64,000 nt of DNA from an uncultured Acidimicrobiales bacterium (GCA_958296055.1 CATQHS010000001.1:2762277-2826276), one strand, 5' to 3'. Shown: positions 53,785 to 63,445, numbered from the stretch's first letter. Numbers and translations: made by a program. Notes: generated by a model not told the origin, from the sequence alone.

Positions 53785-56706
53785 GAGATCGCCTTTGAGC
53801 TCAACGGCGCGCCGGCCGTAGTCGAGGCTGCGCCCCACGAGTCGCTGCGGGCGGTGCTGCGGCGCCTGGGCATGTTCTCGGTTCACTACGGGTCCGACAG
53901 CGGCGAGACCGGCGCGGCGGCTGTGCTCTTCGACGGCAAGCTGGCCAGCGCCGACGTCATCAGCGCGGCCCAGGCCGACGGCCACGCCGTCACCACCGTC
54001 GAGGCGCTCAACGTCTCGCCCGAACTGGACCCGATCCAGGCCGCTTTCGCGGCCGTCGGGGCCTTCCAGTCGGGATATTCGGCCGGGGCCATGATCCTGG
54101 GGGCCAAGGCGCTGCTGGAGGCCGACCCAGACCCGTCCGAGGCCGCCATCCGCGACATGCTCTCGGGCATCCTCGACCGGGAGACCGCCTACGCCAAGCC
54201 GGTCGAGGCGGTGAAGCGGGCCGCGGCCGTGCTCCGAGGCGACCGGCCCGAGCCCTTCGGCCCGCTGGTCCTGGAGCCGATGACCGACGGCGTCCGCCCG
54301 ACGGCCGTCTCGCCCGACGACGAGCCGCCGGCCGGGCCGGCCTCGGTGCCCCGGCTGGTCCCGTCCCGGGAGGTTCCCGACATGGCCGTGGTCGGCCGGC
54401 CCGAGGTGAAGGTGGACGCCGTCCGCCTGGCCAAGGGCAACCCGGCCTTCACCGACGACATCGAACCCCGGGGGATGTTGTACGCCAAGGTGCTGCGCAG
54501 CCCCCACGCCCACGCCCGCATCACCCGCATCGACGACTCGAAGGCCCGGGGGATGCCCGGGGTTAGGGCCGTCCTGCACCACGGCAACACCCCCAGGGTG
54601 AAGTACGCCTCGGGGGGCCAGAGTTGGCCCAACCCCCACCCCTACGACCAGGTGAGCTTCGACGACAAGGTCCGCCACGTCGGGGACCGGGTGGCCGCGG
54701 TGGCCGCCGACACCGTCGAGATCGCCGCCGAGGCCGTCCGCCTCATCGAGGTGGACTACGAGGTGCTCCCGGCCGTCTTCGACGAGCGCGAGGCCATGGC
54801 CCCCGGCGCGCCGGTGATCCACGACGAGGACGACACCCACCACATCTGCGACCCCGAGCGCAACCTCGTCCACCACATCACCGCTCGGCGGGGCGACCTA
54901 GAAAGCGCTTTCGCCACCGCCCCCCATGCCTTCGAGCAGACCTTCAGGGTCCACCAGGTCCAGCAGTGCCCGATCGAGCCCCACATCTCGGTGGCCTGGC
55001 TCGACTCCGACGAGCGGATGGTGGTGCGGACCGCCACCCAGGTGCCCTTCCACACCCGGCGGATGCTGGCCCCCCTCATCGGCATGGACATCAAGGACAT
55101 ACGGGTGATAAAGCCCCGCATCGGCGGCGGTTTCGGGGCCAAGCAGGAGATGCTCATAGAGGACATCGTCGCCCACCTGGCCATCGCCACCCGCCGACCG
55201 GTCCGGCTTGAGCTCGACCGGGCCGAGGAGTTCTACGCCAGCCGCACCCGCCACCCCCAGACCATCACCTTCCGCACCGCGGTTGACCATGACGGCAAGC
55301 TGTTGGCCCAGGACATGTACGTGCTGGGCAACACCGGCCCCTACGGGACCCACGGCTTCACCGTCCAGATCGTCTCGGGGCTGCGGGGCCTGTCCTCCTA
55401 CAACGCCTCGGCCAAGCGGTTCACCTGCGACGTGGTCTACACCAACATCCCGGTTCCGGGCGCCTACCGGGGCTACGGCGGCCCCCAGGGCGAGTTCGCC
55501 CTCGAGGCCCACATGGAGGACGTCGCTCGGGCCCTCGGCGCCGACGTCATCGACTTCAAGCGGCTCAACTGGGTGAAGGTCGGCGACGAGATGGACATCG
55601 CCCCCCATCTGGGCGAGCGGGCCCCGGCCGAGGGCGAACTCGACGAGTACCCCAAGATCATGTCGTCGGGCATCGAGGAGTGCATGGCCCAGGGGCTGCG
55701 CGAGAGCGGCTGGCACCGCCGGAACGACCCGGCCTGGAAGCGGCCCGCCGACCGGCCCCACATCCGCCGAGGGATCGGCTTCGCCTTCGCCATGCACGGC
55801 ACCGCCATCCCGTTCCTGGACATGGGGGGGTGCTCGATCAAGCTCAACGACGACGGCTCCTTCAACATGCTCATCGGCGCCACCGATCTGGGCACCGGCG
55901 CCGACACCGTCATCGGGCAGATCGCGGCCGAGGTGCTGGGGGTGCCGCTGGACGACATCAAGGTGTACTCCAGCGACACCGACGTGACCCCCTTCGACAC
56001 CGGGGCCTATGCCTCGTCCACCACCTACATCTCCGGCACGGCCGCGCTGCGGGCGGCCGAGGCGGTCCGCAAGCGGCTCAAGGAGCGGGCGGCCATGCTG
56101 CTGGAGATAGACGAACCCTGCACCATCGAGCTGCGGAACCGGCGGGCCCACGCCCCCGACGGCCGCTCGGTGAGCTTGGAAGAGATCGCCTTGGACTCGC
56201 TGCACATGCAGGAGCACGAGCAGATCATGGGCACGGCCTCGCACGTCTCGCCCGACTGCCCGCCGCCGTTCGGAGCCCAGTTGGCCGAGGTCGAGGTGGA
56301 CGTCGAGACCGGCCAGGTCACGGTCACCAAGCTGGTGATGGCCGTCGACTGCGGCGTGGCCATCAACCCCATCACCGCCAGCGGCCAGGTCGAGGGCGGC
56401 ATGACCCAGGCCCTGGGCTACGCCCACTGCGAGGAGATGGTGCTCGACGACGAGGGGCGGATGGTCAACCCGTCCTTCGGCCCCTACAAGATCTACCGGG
56501 CCGACGAGATGCCCGAGACGGTCGTGTACCTGGTGCAGACCATGGAGGACAGCGGCCCGTTCGGGGCCAAGGCCGTGGCCGAGATCCCCAAGGACGGGGT
56601 GGCCCCCGCCGTCCGCAACGCCATCCTCGACGCCACCGGGGTGGCCATCAACGACCTGCCCTTCACCCCCGAACGGGTGTGGAGGGCCCTTCGGGCCCAC
56701 GCCTGA
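53782..56706 (+). CDS. Xanthine dehydrogenase-family molybdopterin-binding subunit with fused N-terminal ferredoxin-like region lacking all Fe-S cysteines
   Basis: C-terminal RIGGGFGAKQEMLIED..., GQVEGGMTQALGYA, FGAKAVAEIPKDGVAPAVRNAI; N-terminal FQSGYSAGAMILGAKALLEADPDPSEAAIRDMLSGILDRETAY aligns with the canonical QCGYCTPGMI...LSGNLCRCTGY. Confidence 0.93.
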   Translation: MEIAFELNGAPAVVEAAPHESLRAVLRRLGMFSVHYGSDSGETGAAAVLFDGKLASADVISAAQADGHAVTTVEALNVSPELDPIQAAFAAVGAFQSGYSAGAMILGAKALLEADPDPSEAAIRDMLSGILDRETAYAKPVEAVKRAAAVLRGDRPEPFGPLVLEPMTDGVRPTAVSPDDEPPAGPASVPRLVPSREVPDMAVVGRPEVKVDAVRLAKGNPAFTDDIEPRGMLYAKVLRSPHAHARITRIDDSKARGMPGVRAVLHHGNTPRVKYASGGQSWPNPHPYDQVSFDDKVRHVGDRVAAVAADTVEIAAEAVRLIEVDYEVLPAVFDEREAMAPGAPVIHDEDDTHHICDPERNLVHHITARRGDLESAFATAPHAFEQTFRVHQVQQCPIEPHISVAWLDSDERMVVRTATQVPFHTRRMLAPLIGMDIKDIRVIKPRIGGGFGAKQEMLIEDIVAHLAIATRRPVRLELDRAEEFYASRTRHPQTITFRTAVDHDGKLLAQDMYVLGNTGPYGTHGFTVQIVSGLRGLSSYNASAKRFTCDVVYTNIPVPGAYRGYGGPQGEFALEAHMEDVARALGADVIDFKRLNWVKVGDEMDIAPHLGERAPAEGELDEYPKIMSSGIEECMAQGLRESGWHRRNDPAWKRPADRPHIRRGIGFAFAMHGTAIPFLDMGGCSIKLNDDGSFNMLIGATDLGTGADTVIGQIAAEVLGVPLDDIKVYSSDTDVTPFDTGAYASSTTYISGTAALRAAEAVRKRLKERAAMLLEIDEPCTIELRNRRAHAPDGRSVSLEEIALDSLHMQEHEQIMGTASHVSPDCPPPFGAQLAEVEVDVETGQVTVTKLVMAVDCGVAINPITASGQVEGGMTQALGYAHCEEMVLDDEGRMVNPSFGPYKIYRADEMPETVVYLVQTMEDSGPFGAKAVAEIPKDGVAPAVRNAILDATGVAINDLPFTPERVWRALRAHA

Positions 56707-56709
56707 GCC

Positions 56710-58032
56710 GTGGCCGGAGGCCTCATCGTCGCCGCGGACTGGGTGATCGCCTCCGCCTTCGAAGACCCTCGGCCCGACTGCGCCGTGCGGGTGGCAGACG
56801 GCCGCATCGACGAGGTGGGCCCGGCCGCCGAGCTGCGGTCTCGCCACCCCGACGATGACTTCGCCGACGGGTCGGGATGCGTGTGCCTGCCCGGGTTCGT
56901 CAACGCCCACGTCCACCTCTACGGGGTGCTGGCCCACGGCATCCCCGCCGACGAGGCCCCCGGCGGGTTCTGGAGCTTTCTCGACGACTACTGGTGGCCC
57001 AAGGTCGAGAACGCCCTCGACCACGACATGATCGCGGCGGCGGCCGACTGGGTGTGCGTCGAGCTGCTCGCCTCGGGCACCACCAGCTTCTTCGACGTCT
57101 TGGAGGCCCCCAACGCCTTGCCCGAGGCTCTGCTGGTGGAGAAGGAGGCAATCGACCGGCGGGGGCCGAGGGCGGTGCTGAGCTTCGAGGCCACCGAGCG
57201 GATGGGACCCGCCGGCGCCCAGGACGGCCTGGCTGAGAACGTGAGGCTCATCGAAGCCGCCCGGGCCGACCGGTCGAGCCTGGTCTCGGGGGCCATGTGC
57301 TATCATACCACCTTCACCTGCCCGGCGCCGCTGATCCTTCAGGCCTTCGAGCTGGCCGAGCACCACGACGTGTTCTGCCACGCCCACGTCAACGAGGGGA
57401 CCCACGAGCCCGAGTGGTGCCTGCGCCACCACGGCCTGCGGACGCTCGAGTTCTACCGGTCGCTGGGGGTGGCCTCGCCCCGGTTCCAGGCCAGCCAGTG
57501 CGTCCAGCTCTCCGAGCCCGAGATCGACGTCATCGCCGACTCCGGCATCCGGGTGTCGCACATGCCCTTGGCCAACTGCGAGGTGGGAGGCGGGATCGCC
57601 CCCGTGCCCGAGCTGATTGACCGGGGCGTGACAGTGGGGCTGGGCTCCGACGGCTACGTCAACGACATGTTCGCGGTCATGCGGGGGGCGTTCCTGCTGC
57701 ACCGGGCCCGGACGCTGGACCCCGGGGCGCTGCCCGCCGCCGACGTGGTGCACATGGCCACCGAGGGAGCGGCTCAGACCCTCGGCCTCGCCGGAGTGGG
57801 CCGGCTCGAACCGGGCTGGCACGCCGACCTGCAGCTCGTAGAGGCCCGGTTCCCGACCCCGGTGCGGGCCCACAATCTGGCCGAGCAGCTCGTGCAGTGG
57901 GGCGAGGGCTCCTGGGTGCGGGACGTGATGGTGGCCGGCCGCTGGCTGGTGGCCGGCGGCGAGGCGCGCGGCGCCGACCGCGACCGGCTGCGGGCCCGCT
58001 GCCGCGAGCAGGCCGCCCGCCTGTGGAAATGA
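56710..58032 (+). CDS. SsnA/TrzN-like amidohydrolase (putative aminohydrolase)
   Basis: CLPGFVNAHVHLYGVLAHGIPADEAPGGFWSFLDDYWWPKVENALDHDMI...MPLANCEVGGGIAPVPELIDRGVTVGLGSDGYVNDMFAVMRGAFLLHRA. Confidence 0.9.
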   Translation: MAGGLIVAADWVIASAFEDPRPDCAVRVADGRIDEVGPAAELRSRHPDDDFADGSGCVCLPGFVNAHVHLYGVLAHGIPADEAPGGFWSFLDDYWWPKVENALDHDMIAAAADWVCVELLASGTTSFFDVLEAPNALPEALLVEKEAIDRRGPRAVLSFEATERMGPAGAQDGLAENVRLIEAARADRSSLVSGAMCYHTTFTCPAPLILQAFELAEHHDVFCHAHVNEGTHEPEWCLRHHGLRTLEFYRSLGVASPRFQASQCVQLSEPEIDVIADSGIRVSHMPLANCEVGGGIAPVPELIDRGVTVGLGSDGYVNDMFAVMRGAFLLHRARTLDPGALPAADVVHMATEGAAQTLGLAGVGRLEPGWHADLQLVEARFPTPVRAHNLAEQLVQWGEGSWVRDVMVAGRWLVAGGEARGADRDRLRARCREQAARLWK

Positions 58033-58835
58033 CGGATCTCGACCCTGGGTCCTTGGAGGGCCTTGAGGGCGTGGGCGCGGATCTGATCCGGGAGCTGGCC
58101 GACGAGGTGGCCAGGGGGGTGGCCGTGGCCAGCGCCGTCGTCGTCGACACCGCCCGCTCGGTGCCCCGCCGGCCCGGGGCCCGGATGCTGGTGTTCCGCG
58201 ACGGCCGCATCCGGGGCACCGTCGGCGGCGGAGAGATGGAGGCCCGGGTGGCCGCCGAGGCCGTCGAGTCCCTGGCCGACGGCCGGCCTCGTATGCTCTC
58301 ATACCGGCTCGTCCAGCCCGACAAGGGCGATCCCGGCGTCTGCGGGGGGGACGTCTCGATCTTCGTGGAGCCCCACATGCCCCGACCGACCCTGCTCATC
58401 GTCGGATACGGCCACGTCGGCCGGGCCGTGGCCCGCCTGGCGAGCTGGCTCGACTTCCGGGTGTTGGCCTGGGACGACCGCGACGGGCTCGAGGCCGGCG
58501 ACGAGGGGGCGGACGAGTTCTTCACCGGCCCGGTGGCCGACTTGGTGACCGAGCGTTCCCTCGACGCCGACACCTCGGTGGTGCTGGTCACCCGCAACGT
58601 GGACCTCGACCTGGTCGCTCTGACTGTCCTGCTGCCCACCGGCGCCGGCTACATCGGGGTGATGGGAAGCGACCGCCGCTGGAACACGGTCCGGTCCCGG
58701 CTCGAAGACCGGGGCGCGGACCCGGCCGACCTCGACCGGGTGAACGCGCCGATCGGCATCGAGATCGGAGCCGAGACACCCGCGGAGATCGCGGTGAGCA
58801 TCATGGCCCAGGTGATCGCTCATCGCCGGGGATGA
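58029..58835 (+). CDS. XdhC-family molybdenum-hydroxylase accessory protein
   Basis: VASAVVVDTARSVPRRPGARMLVFRDGRIRGTVGGGEMEARV...LIVGYGHVGRAVARLA...GYIGVMGSDRRW...APIGIEIGAETPAEIAVSIMAQVIAHRRG; ATGA overlap with the upstream stop. Confidence 0.92.
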   Translation: MTDLDPGSLEGLEGVGADLIRELADEVARGVAVASAVVVDTARSVPRRPGARMLVFRDGRIRGTVGGGEMEARVAAEAVESLADGRPRMLSYRLVQPDKGDPGVCGGDVSIFVEPHMPRPTLLIVGYGHVGRAVARLASWLDFRVLAWDDRDGLEAGDEGADEFFTGPVADLVTERSLDADTSVVLVTRNVDLDLVALTVLLPTGAGYIGVMGSDRRWNTVRSRLEDRGADPADLDRVNAPIGIEIGAETPAEIAVSIMAQVIAHRRG

Positions 58836-58910
58836 ACGGAGCCCGGGGACCGTTGGGGATCGGGATCCGAAGGCGGATGATCGACCATCGCCTTCTCTGA
58901 ACCCCTCTGC

Positions 58911-59690
58911 GTGTTGCGGGGCGGGGGCGACCTCGCCACCGGGGTGGCCTGGCGGCTGACCCGGGCCAACTGGCCCGTGATCGTGCTCGAGCTGCCCCGG
59001 CCCCTGACGGTGCGCCGGACCGTGGCCCTGTCCGCTGCGGTCGCCGAGGGCGAGGCGGTGGTACAGGGTCTGCGCGGGGTTCGGGCCGCCTCGCCCGGCG
59101 AGGCCATGGCCGTGGCCGCCACCGGCGCGGTGGCCGTGCTCGTCTCCCCCGAGCTGGCCCCGGTCGGTGCCGATGTGGTGGTGGACGCCCGGCTGGCCAA
59201 GCGCAACCTCGACACCGCCATCGACGACGCCGACCTGGTGGTGGCGTTGGGCCCGGGCTTCACGGCCGGGGTCGACTGCCATGCCGTGGTCGAGACCATG
59301 CGGGGCCACGACTTGGGCCGGGTCGTCTGGGCCGGCTCGGCCGCGGCCGACACCGGCACGCCCGGACCGGTGGGCGGCCGTAGCGCCGAGCGGGTGCTGC
59401 GGGCGCCCGAGGCCGGGGCGGTGGCCTGGAACGCGGCCATCGGCGACCGGGTCGCCGAGGGCCAACGTCTGGGGACCGTGGCCGGCGAGGCCGTGACCGC
59501 CCCCTTCGACGGGGTTCTCAGAGGCGCCATCGCGCCCGGCGCCGAGGTGCGGGCCGGGCTGAAAATCGGCGACGTCGACCCCCGTCCCGATCCGGCCGCC
59601 TGCCATCGGATTTCCGACAAGGCGCTGGCCGTGGGTGGGGGAGTGCTGGAAGCGGTTCTGGCCTGGCGTTCGGGCCGGGCCGGCCCCTGA
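58911..59690 (+). CDS. EF2563/YqeB-family selenium-dependent molybdenum hydroxylase system protein
   Basis: LRGGGDLATGVAWRLTRANWPVIVLELPRPLTVRRTVALSAAVAEGEAVVQGLRGVRA. Confidence 0.85.
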   Translation: MLRGGGDLATGVAWRLTRANWPVIVLELPRPLTVRRTVALSAAVAEGEAVVQGLRGVRAASPGEAMAVAATGAVAVLVSPELAPVGADVVVDARLAKRNLDTAIDDADLVVALGPGFTAGVDCHAVVETMRGHDLGRVVWAGSAAADTGTPGPVGGRSAERVLRAPEAGAVAWNAAIGDRVAEGQRLGTVAGEAVTAPFDGVLRGAIAPGAEVRAGLKIGDVDPRPDPAACHRISDKALAVGGGVLEAVLAWRSGRAGP

Positions 59691-59755
59691 CTGGTTTCGC
59701 TGCACTGGTTTCGCTGTTGCCGTGTTCCCTCGTCTGACTGAGTAGATTTCCGGTC

Positions 59756-60733
59756 GTGGTCCGGGGGGCCTTCAACCTCATTCCCACCGAGCCGGTCCAG
59801 CGGATGGTCTCGCTGGCCCGTCGGGGCGAGGAACTCGGATACGAGCGGTGCTGGGTCTACGACGAGGGCCTCGCCGCCCGGGACGTCTACGTGACCCTGG
59901 CCGCCATCGCCACCGCCACCGTCGCCGTGGAGATAGGCCCGGGCATTACCAACCCCTACACCCGCCACGCCGGGGCCACCGCCGCCGCCATCGCCTCGCT
60001 TGACGAGCTGTCGGGAGGCCGGGCCTTCCTGGGCATCGGGGCCGGGGGCAGCCTGACGCTGGACCCCCTGGGGATCCAGCGGGACCGGCCGCGGGCCGCG
60101 GTGGCCGAGACCATCGACGCCTGCCGACGGCTGCTGGAGGGCGAGACGGTAGACGCCGACGGCCGCTGCGTCCGGCTGCGGCGGGCCGCGCTGTCCTGGC
60201 GGCCGGGTCGGACCGACACCGGGATCTGGCTGGCCGGCCGGGGTCCGAGGATGCTGGAGCTGGGCGGCGCCGCCTGCGACGGGGTGATGCTCGACTTCGT
60301 GCACAAGCCCGGCCTGGCCGAGGCGGTGGACCGCATCCGGTCGGCGGGCCGGGCGGCGGGCCGGTCCCCGCAGATCGCCTACTCGACCATGATCGTCACC
60401 AGCGAGCGGGTCATGGCCGCCACCAAGCCGCACATGACCTACCGGCTGGTGGACTCGCCCCCCGAGGTGCGGGCCGCCATAGGGCTGACCGACGAGGCGA
60501 CCGGACGGATCCGGGCCGCCATGGGCTCAGGCCTGGAGGCCGCGGCCGAGCTGGTTGAAGACGAGTGGGTGCATCCCTTCGTGGTGGCCGGGACCGTGTC
60601 GGAGTGCGCGGCCGAACTGGCCTCGCTCATCGACGAGCACGGCATCGACGAGTTTGTGGTGCCGGTGCTCGACGACGCCGGCGCCGAAGAACTGCTGGCC
60701 ACCGCGGCCGAGGTGCTCGCTCTGGGCGCCTGA
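59756..60733 (+). CDS. LLM-class F420-dependent oxidoreductase
   Basis: ARRGEELGYERCWVYDEGLAARDVYVTLAAIATATVAVEIGPGITNPYTRHAGATAAAIASLDELSGGRAFLGIGAGGSLTLDPLGI. Confidence 0.88.
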   Translation: MVRGAFNLIPTEPVQRMVSLARRGEELGYERCWVYDEGLAARDVYVTLAAIATATVAVEIGPGITNPYTRHAGATAAAIASLDELSGGRAFLGIGAGGSLTLDPLGIQRDRPRAAVAETIDACRRLLEGETVDADGRCVRLRRAALSWRPGRTDTGIWLAGRGPRMLELGGAACDGVMLDFVHKPGLAEAVDRIRSAGRAAGRSPQIAYSTMIVTSERVMAATKPHMTYRLVDSPPEVRAAIGLTDEATGRIRAAMGSGLEAAAELVEDEWVHPFVVAGTVSECAAELASLIDEHGIDEFVVPVLDDAGAEELLATAAEVLALGA

Positions 60734-60928
60734 CCGGAGGCTCGGCCCCGATTCGGGGTTGATCTGGCCCCACCCCCGCTCTAGGGTTGACCCGAACTGT
60801 TCGGGCCCGCTGCGGGCACCCGGAACTCCGGCGATGGTTGAGCCGGGGCTCCACCGCCGTCTTCCCCTCTCATCGTCTTCCCCCTTTTCGACTTCCCCCT
60901 TTCGATTCAACGTGAAGGGAAGCTGACG

Positions 60929-61582
60929 GTGATCATCTGGTGTTGGTCGGTAAAAGGCGGGGTTGGAACATCGGTGGTGGCGGCGGCCATCGCCTTGCGG
61001 TTGGCCCACGACGGGCGCGACACCACTCTGGTCGATCTGGAGGGCGACCAGCCTGAGCTGCTGGGCCTAGTCAAGGGGGCGGCGCCGTCTGAGCCCGGGA
61101 TCGGCGACTGGATCGCGGCCGGCGAGGGAGTGCCCGCCGACGCCATCGGCCGACTGCTCGAAGAGGTGACCCGGGGGCTGAGGCTGTTGCGGGCCGGGTC
61201 GGTGTCGCCGGACGGGGCCGACCCGGCCCGGCTGATGCTGGCCTTCGACATGCTGGCCCGGACCGGTCCGGTGGTGGTGGACGCCGGTCTGGACCCGGGC
61301 CGGGTCCGGGCCGGGCTCGGTGAGCAGCACCGATCGGTGTGCGTGCTGCGGTCTTGCTTCTTGGCCGTGAGCCGGGCCCAGCGGGAGGCCGACTCCATCG
61401 ACCACGTGGTCTTGGTCACCGAGCCGGGCCGGTCTCTGCGCTCCAGCGACGTCGCCGCCGCGGTCGGCGCCACCCGGGTGGACCGCATCGCCTGGGACCC
61501 CCGGGTGGCCCGGACCATTGACGCTGGCACCATCGTCGGGGTCCTGCCCATGCCGCTGCGGCGTTTCGAGCTGCCGGTATGA
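60929..61582 (+). CDS. CpaE/TadZ-like MinD/ParA-type ATPase of a Tad pilus locus
   Basis: IIWCWSVKGGVGTSVVAAAIALRLAHDGRDTTLVDLEGDQPELLGL deviant Walker A; upstream of tadA. Confidence 0.8.
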   Translation: MIIWCWSVKGGVGTSVVAAAIALRLAHDGRDTTLVDLEGDQPELLGLVKGAAPSEPGIGDWIAAGEGVPADAIGRLLEEVTRGLRLLRAGSVSPDGADPARLMLAFDMLARTGPVVVDAGLDPGRVRAGLGEQHRSVCVLRSCFLAVSRAQREADSIDHVVLVTEPGRSLRSSDVAAAVGATRVDRIAWDPRVARTIDAGTIVGVLPMPLRRFELPV

Positions 61583-62739
61583 GAGCGCCCGCCGGGCTGA
61601 TCGACGCGGTACACCGCCGGGTGCTCGACACCGGCGGCCGGATGCCCCCCAATCCGGCGGAGGTGGCCGGAATCGTCCGAGTTCTAGATCCTCTGGCCCG
61701 GCCCGAGGCCGTCGACGACGCGGTGGCCCGGGTGGTGGCTCGGGTGGAGGGGCTGGGCCCGATAGAGCCTCTGCTGGCCGACCCGTCGGTGAGCGAGGTG
61801 ATGATCAACGGCCCGGGGCCGGTCTGGGTCGAGCGGAGCGGGGTGCTGGCCCGCAGCGGTGTCAGCATGGACCGGACCGCGGTCGACCTGCTGATCGAGC
61901 GAATCGTGGGGCCGCTGGGCCGGCGGGTCGACCAGCGCGCCCCCTGCGTCGACGGACGGCTCGGCGACGGCTCCCGGGTTCACGTGGCGGTGCCCCCGGT
62001 GGCGGTGGACGGCCCCTACGTGACCATTCGTCGTTTTGTGGTGGCCGACGTGGCCTTGGAGATGTTCGCCGGCGAGGCGGTGGTGGCGCTGCTCGACGAG
62101 CTGATCTCCGCGGGGGCCAACGTGATGGTGACCGGGGGGACCGGCGCGGGCAAGACGACTCTGCTGAACGCCCTGGCCGGGCGCATCGACGGCGGTCGGC
62201 GGATCGTCACCATCGAGGACGCGGCCGAGCTCAGGCTCGACCATCCCCACGTCGTACGTCTCGAAGCCCGGCCCGAGTCCCGGGAGGGCGGGGGCGACGT
62301 GACCATCAGGGACTTGGTCCGCAACGCCCTGAGGATGCGTCCCGACCGGCTGGTGGTGGGGGAGGTGAGGGGAGCGGAGGCGCTTGACCTGCTCCATGCC
62401 CTCAACACCGGTCACGCCGGCTGCCTCTCCACCATCCACGCCAACGGGCCCGTCGACGGGCTGCGCCGGCTGACCACGCTGGCCGCGGCCGCAGCCGAAC
62501 GCCTTCCGGTGGACGCGGTCAAAGATCACGTGCGGGCGGCCATGGACGCGGTGGTGCACGTGGGGCGAGCCGCCGGTGGCGAGCGCCGGATTGTCGAGGT
62601 GGCCGAGGTGGTCTCCGGCGACCGGGTGCGCAAGCTGGCCGACGGGACCGCCGTGGTCGGCACCCTTTCCCGGCCCCGCCGGATCGCCGGCGACTTCGAT
62701 GACGGGACAGAGCCTCTGATGGCAGGGCAGGGCCGATGA
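61579..62739 (+). CDS. tadA: Tad/CpaF-type secretion ATPase
   Basis: VSEVMINGPGPVWVERSGVL...VMVTGGTGAGKTTLLNALAGRIDGGRRIVTIEDAAELRLDHPHVVRLEARP...LRMRPDRLVVGEVRGAEALDLLHALNTGHAGCLSTIHANGP. Confidence 0.95.
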   Translation: MRAPAGLIDAVHRRVLDTGGRMPPNPAEVAGIVRVLDPLARPEAVDDAVARVVARVEGLGPIEPLLADPSVSEVMINGPGPVWVERSGVLARSGVSMDRTAVDLLIERIVGPLGRRVDQRAPCVDGRLGDGSRVHVAVPPVAVDGPYVTIRRFVVADVALEMFAGEAVVALLDELISAGANVMVTGGTGAGKTTLLNALAGRIDGGRRIVTIEDAAELRLDHPHVVRLEARPESREGGGDVTIRDLVRNALRMRPDRLVVGEVRGAEALDLLHALNTGHAGCLSTIHANGPVDGLRRLTTLAAAAAERLPVDAVKDHVRAAMDAVVHVGRAAGGERRIVEVAEVVSGDRVRKLADGTAVVGTLSRPRRIAGDFDDGTEPLMAGQGR

Positions 62740-62757
62740 CGGGGCAGGGCCGATGAC
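62719..62757 (+). repeat. 17-bp tandem repeat across the tadA stop / tadB start; mini-ORF MTGQGR*
   Basis: atggcagggcagggccg-atgacggggcagggccg-atgacggcg; ATGs at 62719, 62736, 62753. Confidence 0.9.
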
Positions 62758-63445
62758 GGCGTTAATGGCGGCGGTGTTCGCCTTTGTGGCCGTGGCCTGG
62801 CCCCGTCCGCCGCCCCGGGGCCGTTCCCGCCCCCGGCCGCGGTCGGCCGTCGCCGTTGCCGCCGTCCGGGCCCGCCTGCGGAAGTGGTCCGGATCCGGCG
62901 ACCACGCCACCGTGGTGGCCGAGATGCTGGAGCTGACGGCCCGGGCCCTGCGGGCCGGGGCGTCTCTTCCGGTTGCCTTGGAGACGGTCTCAGCCGAACT
63001 CCCCGATGCCGGTCTGGCCCCGGTGACTCGCCGGATCGCCGGGGGACTGAGCGTGGCCGAGGCTCTGGACGGCTGGGCCGCCGGCGCGACCGGCAGCCGG
63101 GTGGCCGCCGCCCGCCGGATCGCGGTCGCCCTTCTCGTTCTCGGGCACGGGTCGGGTGCGGCCATGGCCGCCGGTCTCGATCGGGCCGCGGCGTCCATCC
63201 ATCAGCGTCGGGCCTGGCACGACGAGATCCGGGCCCTCACCGCCCAGACCCGGGCTTCGGGGCTGTTGGTGGCGCTGGCCCCGGCCGCCTTCGGCGCGGT
63301 CGTGGCTCTGGTCGACGGCGATGCTCTGCGAGTGCTGGTGGCCACTCCCCTGGGATGGCTTTCGCTGCTGGCCGGCCTGGGGTTGGAGGCTCTCGGGGTG
63401 TGGTGGATGACCCGGCTGGCCCGGGGGGTGTCGGCGTGGGCTTGA
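62753..63445 (+). CDS. tadB: TadB-like type II secretion F family protein
   Basis: VAEMLELTARALRAGASLPVALETVSAEL...AWHDEIRALTAQTRASGLLVALAPAAFGAVVAL. Confidence 0.85.
   Translation: MTALMAAVFAFVAVAWPRPPPRGRSRPRPRSAVAVAAVRARLRKWSGSGDHATVVAEMLELTARALRAGASLPVALETVSAELPDAGLAPVTRRIAGGLSVAEALDGWAAGATGSRVAAARRIAVALLVLGHGSGAAMAAGLDRAAASIHQRRAWHDEIRALTAQTRASGLLVALAPAAFGAVVALVDGDALRVLVATPLGWLSLLAGLGLEALGVWWMTRLARGVSAWA

Noticed and set aside
54898-58302. 1134-aa minus-strand ORF opposite the molybdenum hydroxylase and amidohydrolase genes
   Set aside because: Same shadow-ORF effect; the sense strand has unmistakable protein families.
59690-59716. 14-bp duplication actggtttcgctg after the YqeB-like stop
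   Set aside because: Lies in the spacer and contains no start codon; simple slippage with no apparent function.
60859-60928. Pyrimidine-rich tract and CTTCCC...GGGAAG inverted repeat upstream of the Tad ATPase gene
   Set aside because: Short stem and low-complexity sequence; could be promoter or leader, but nothing specific can be supported.
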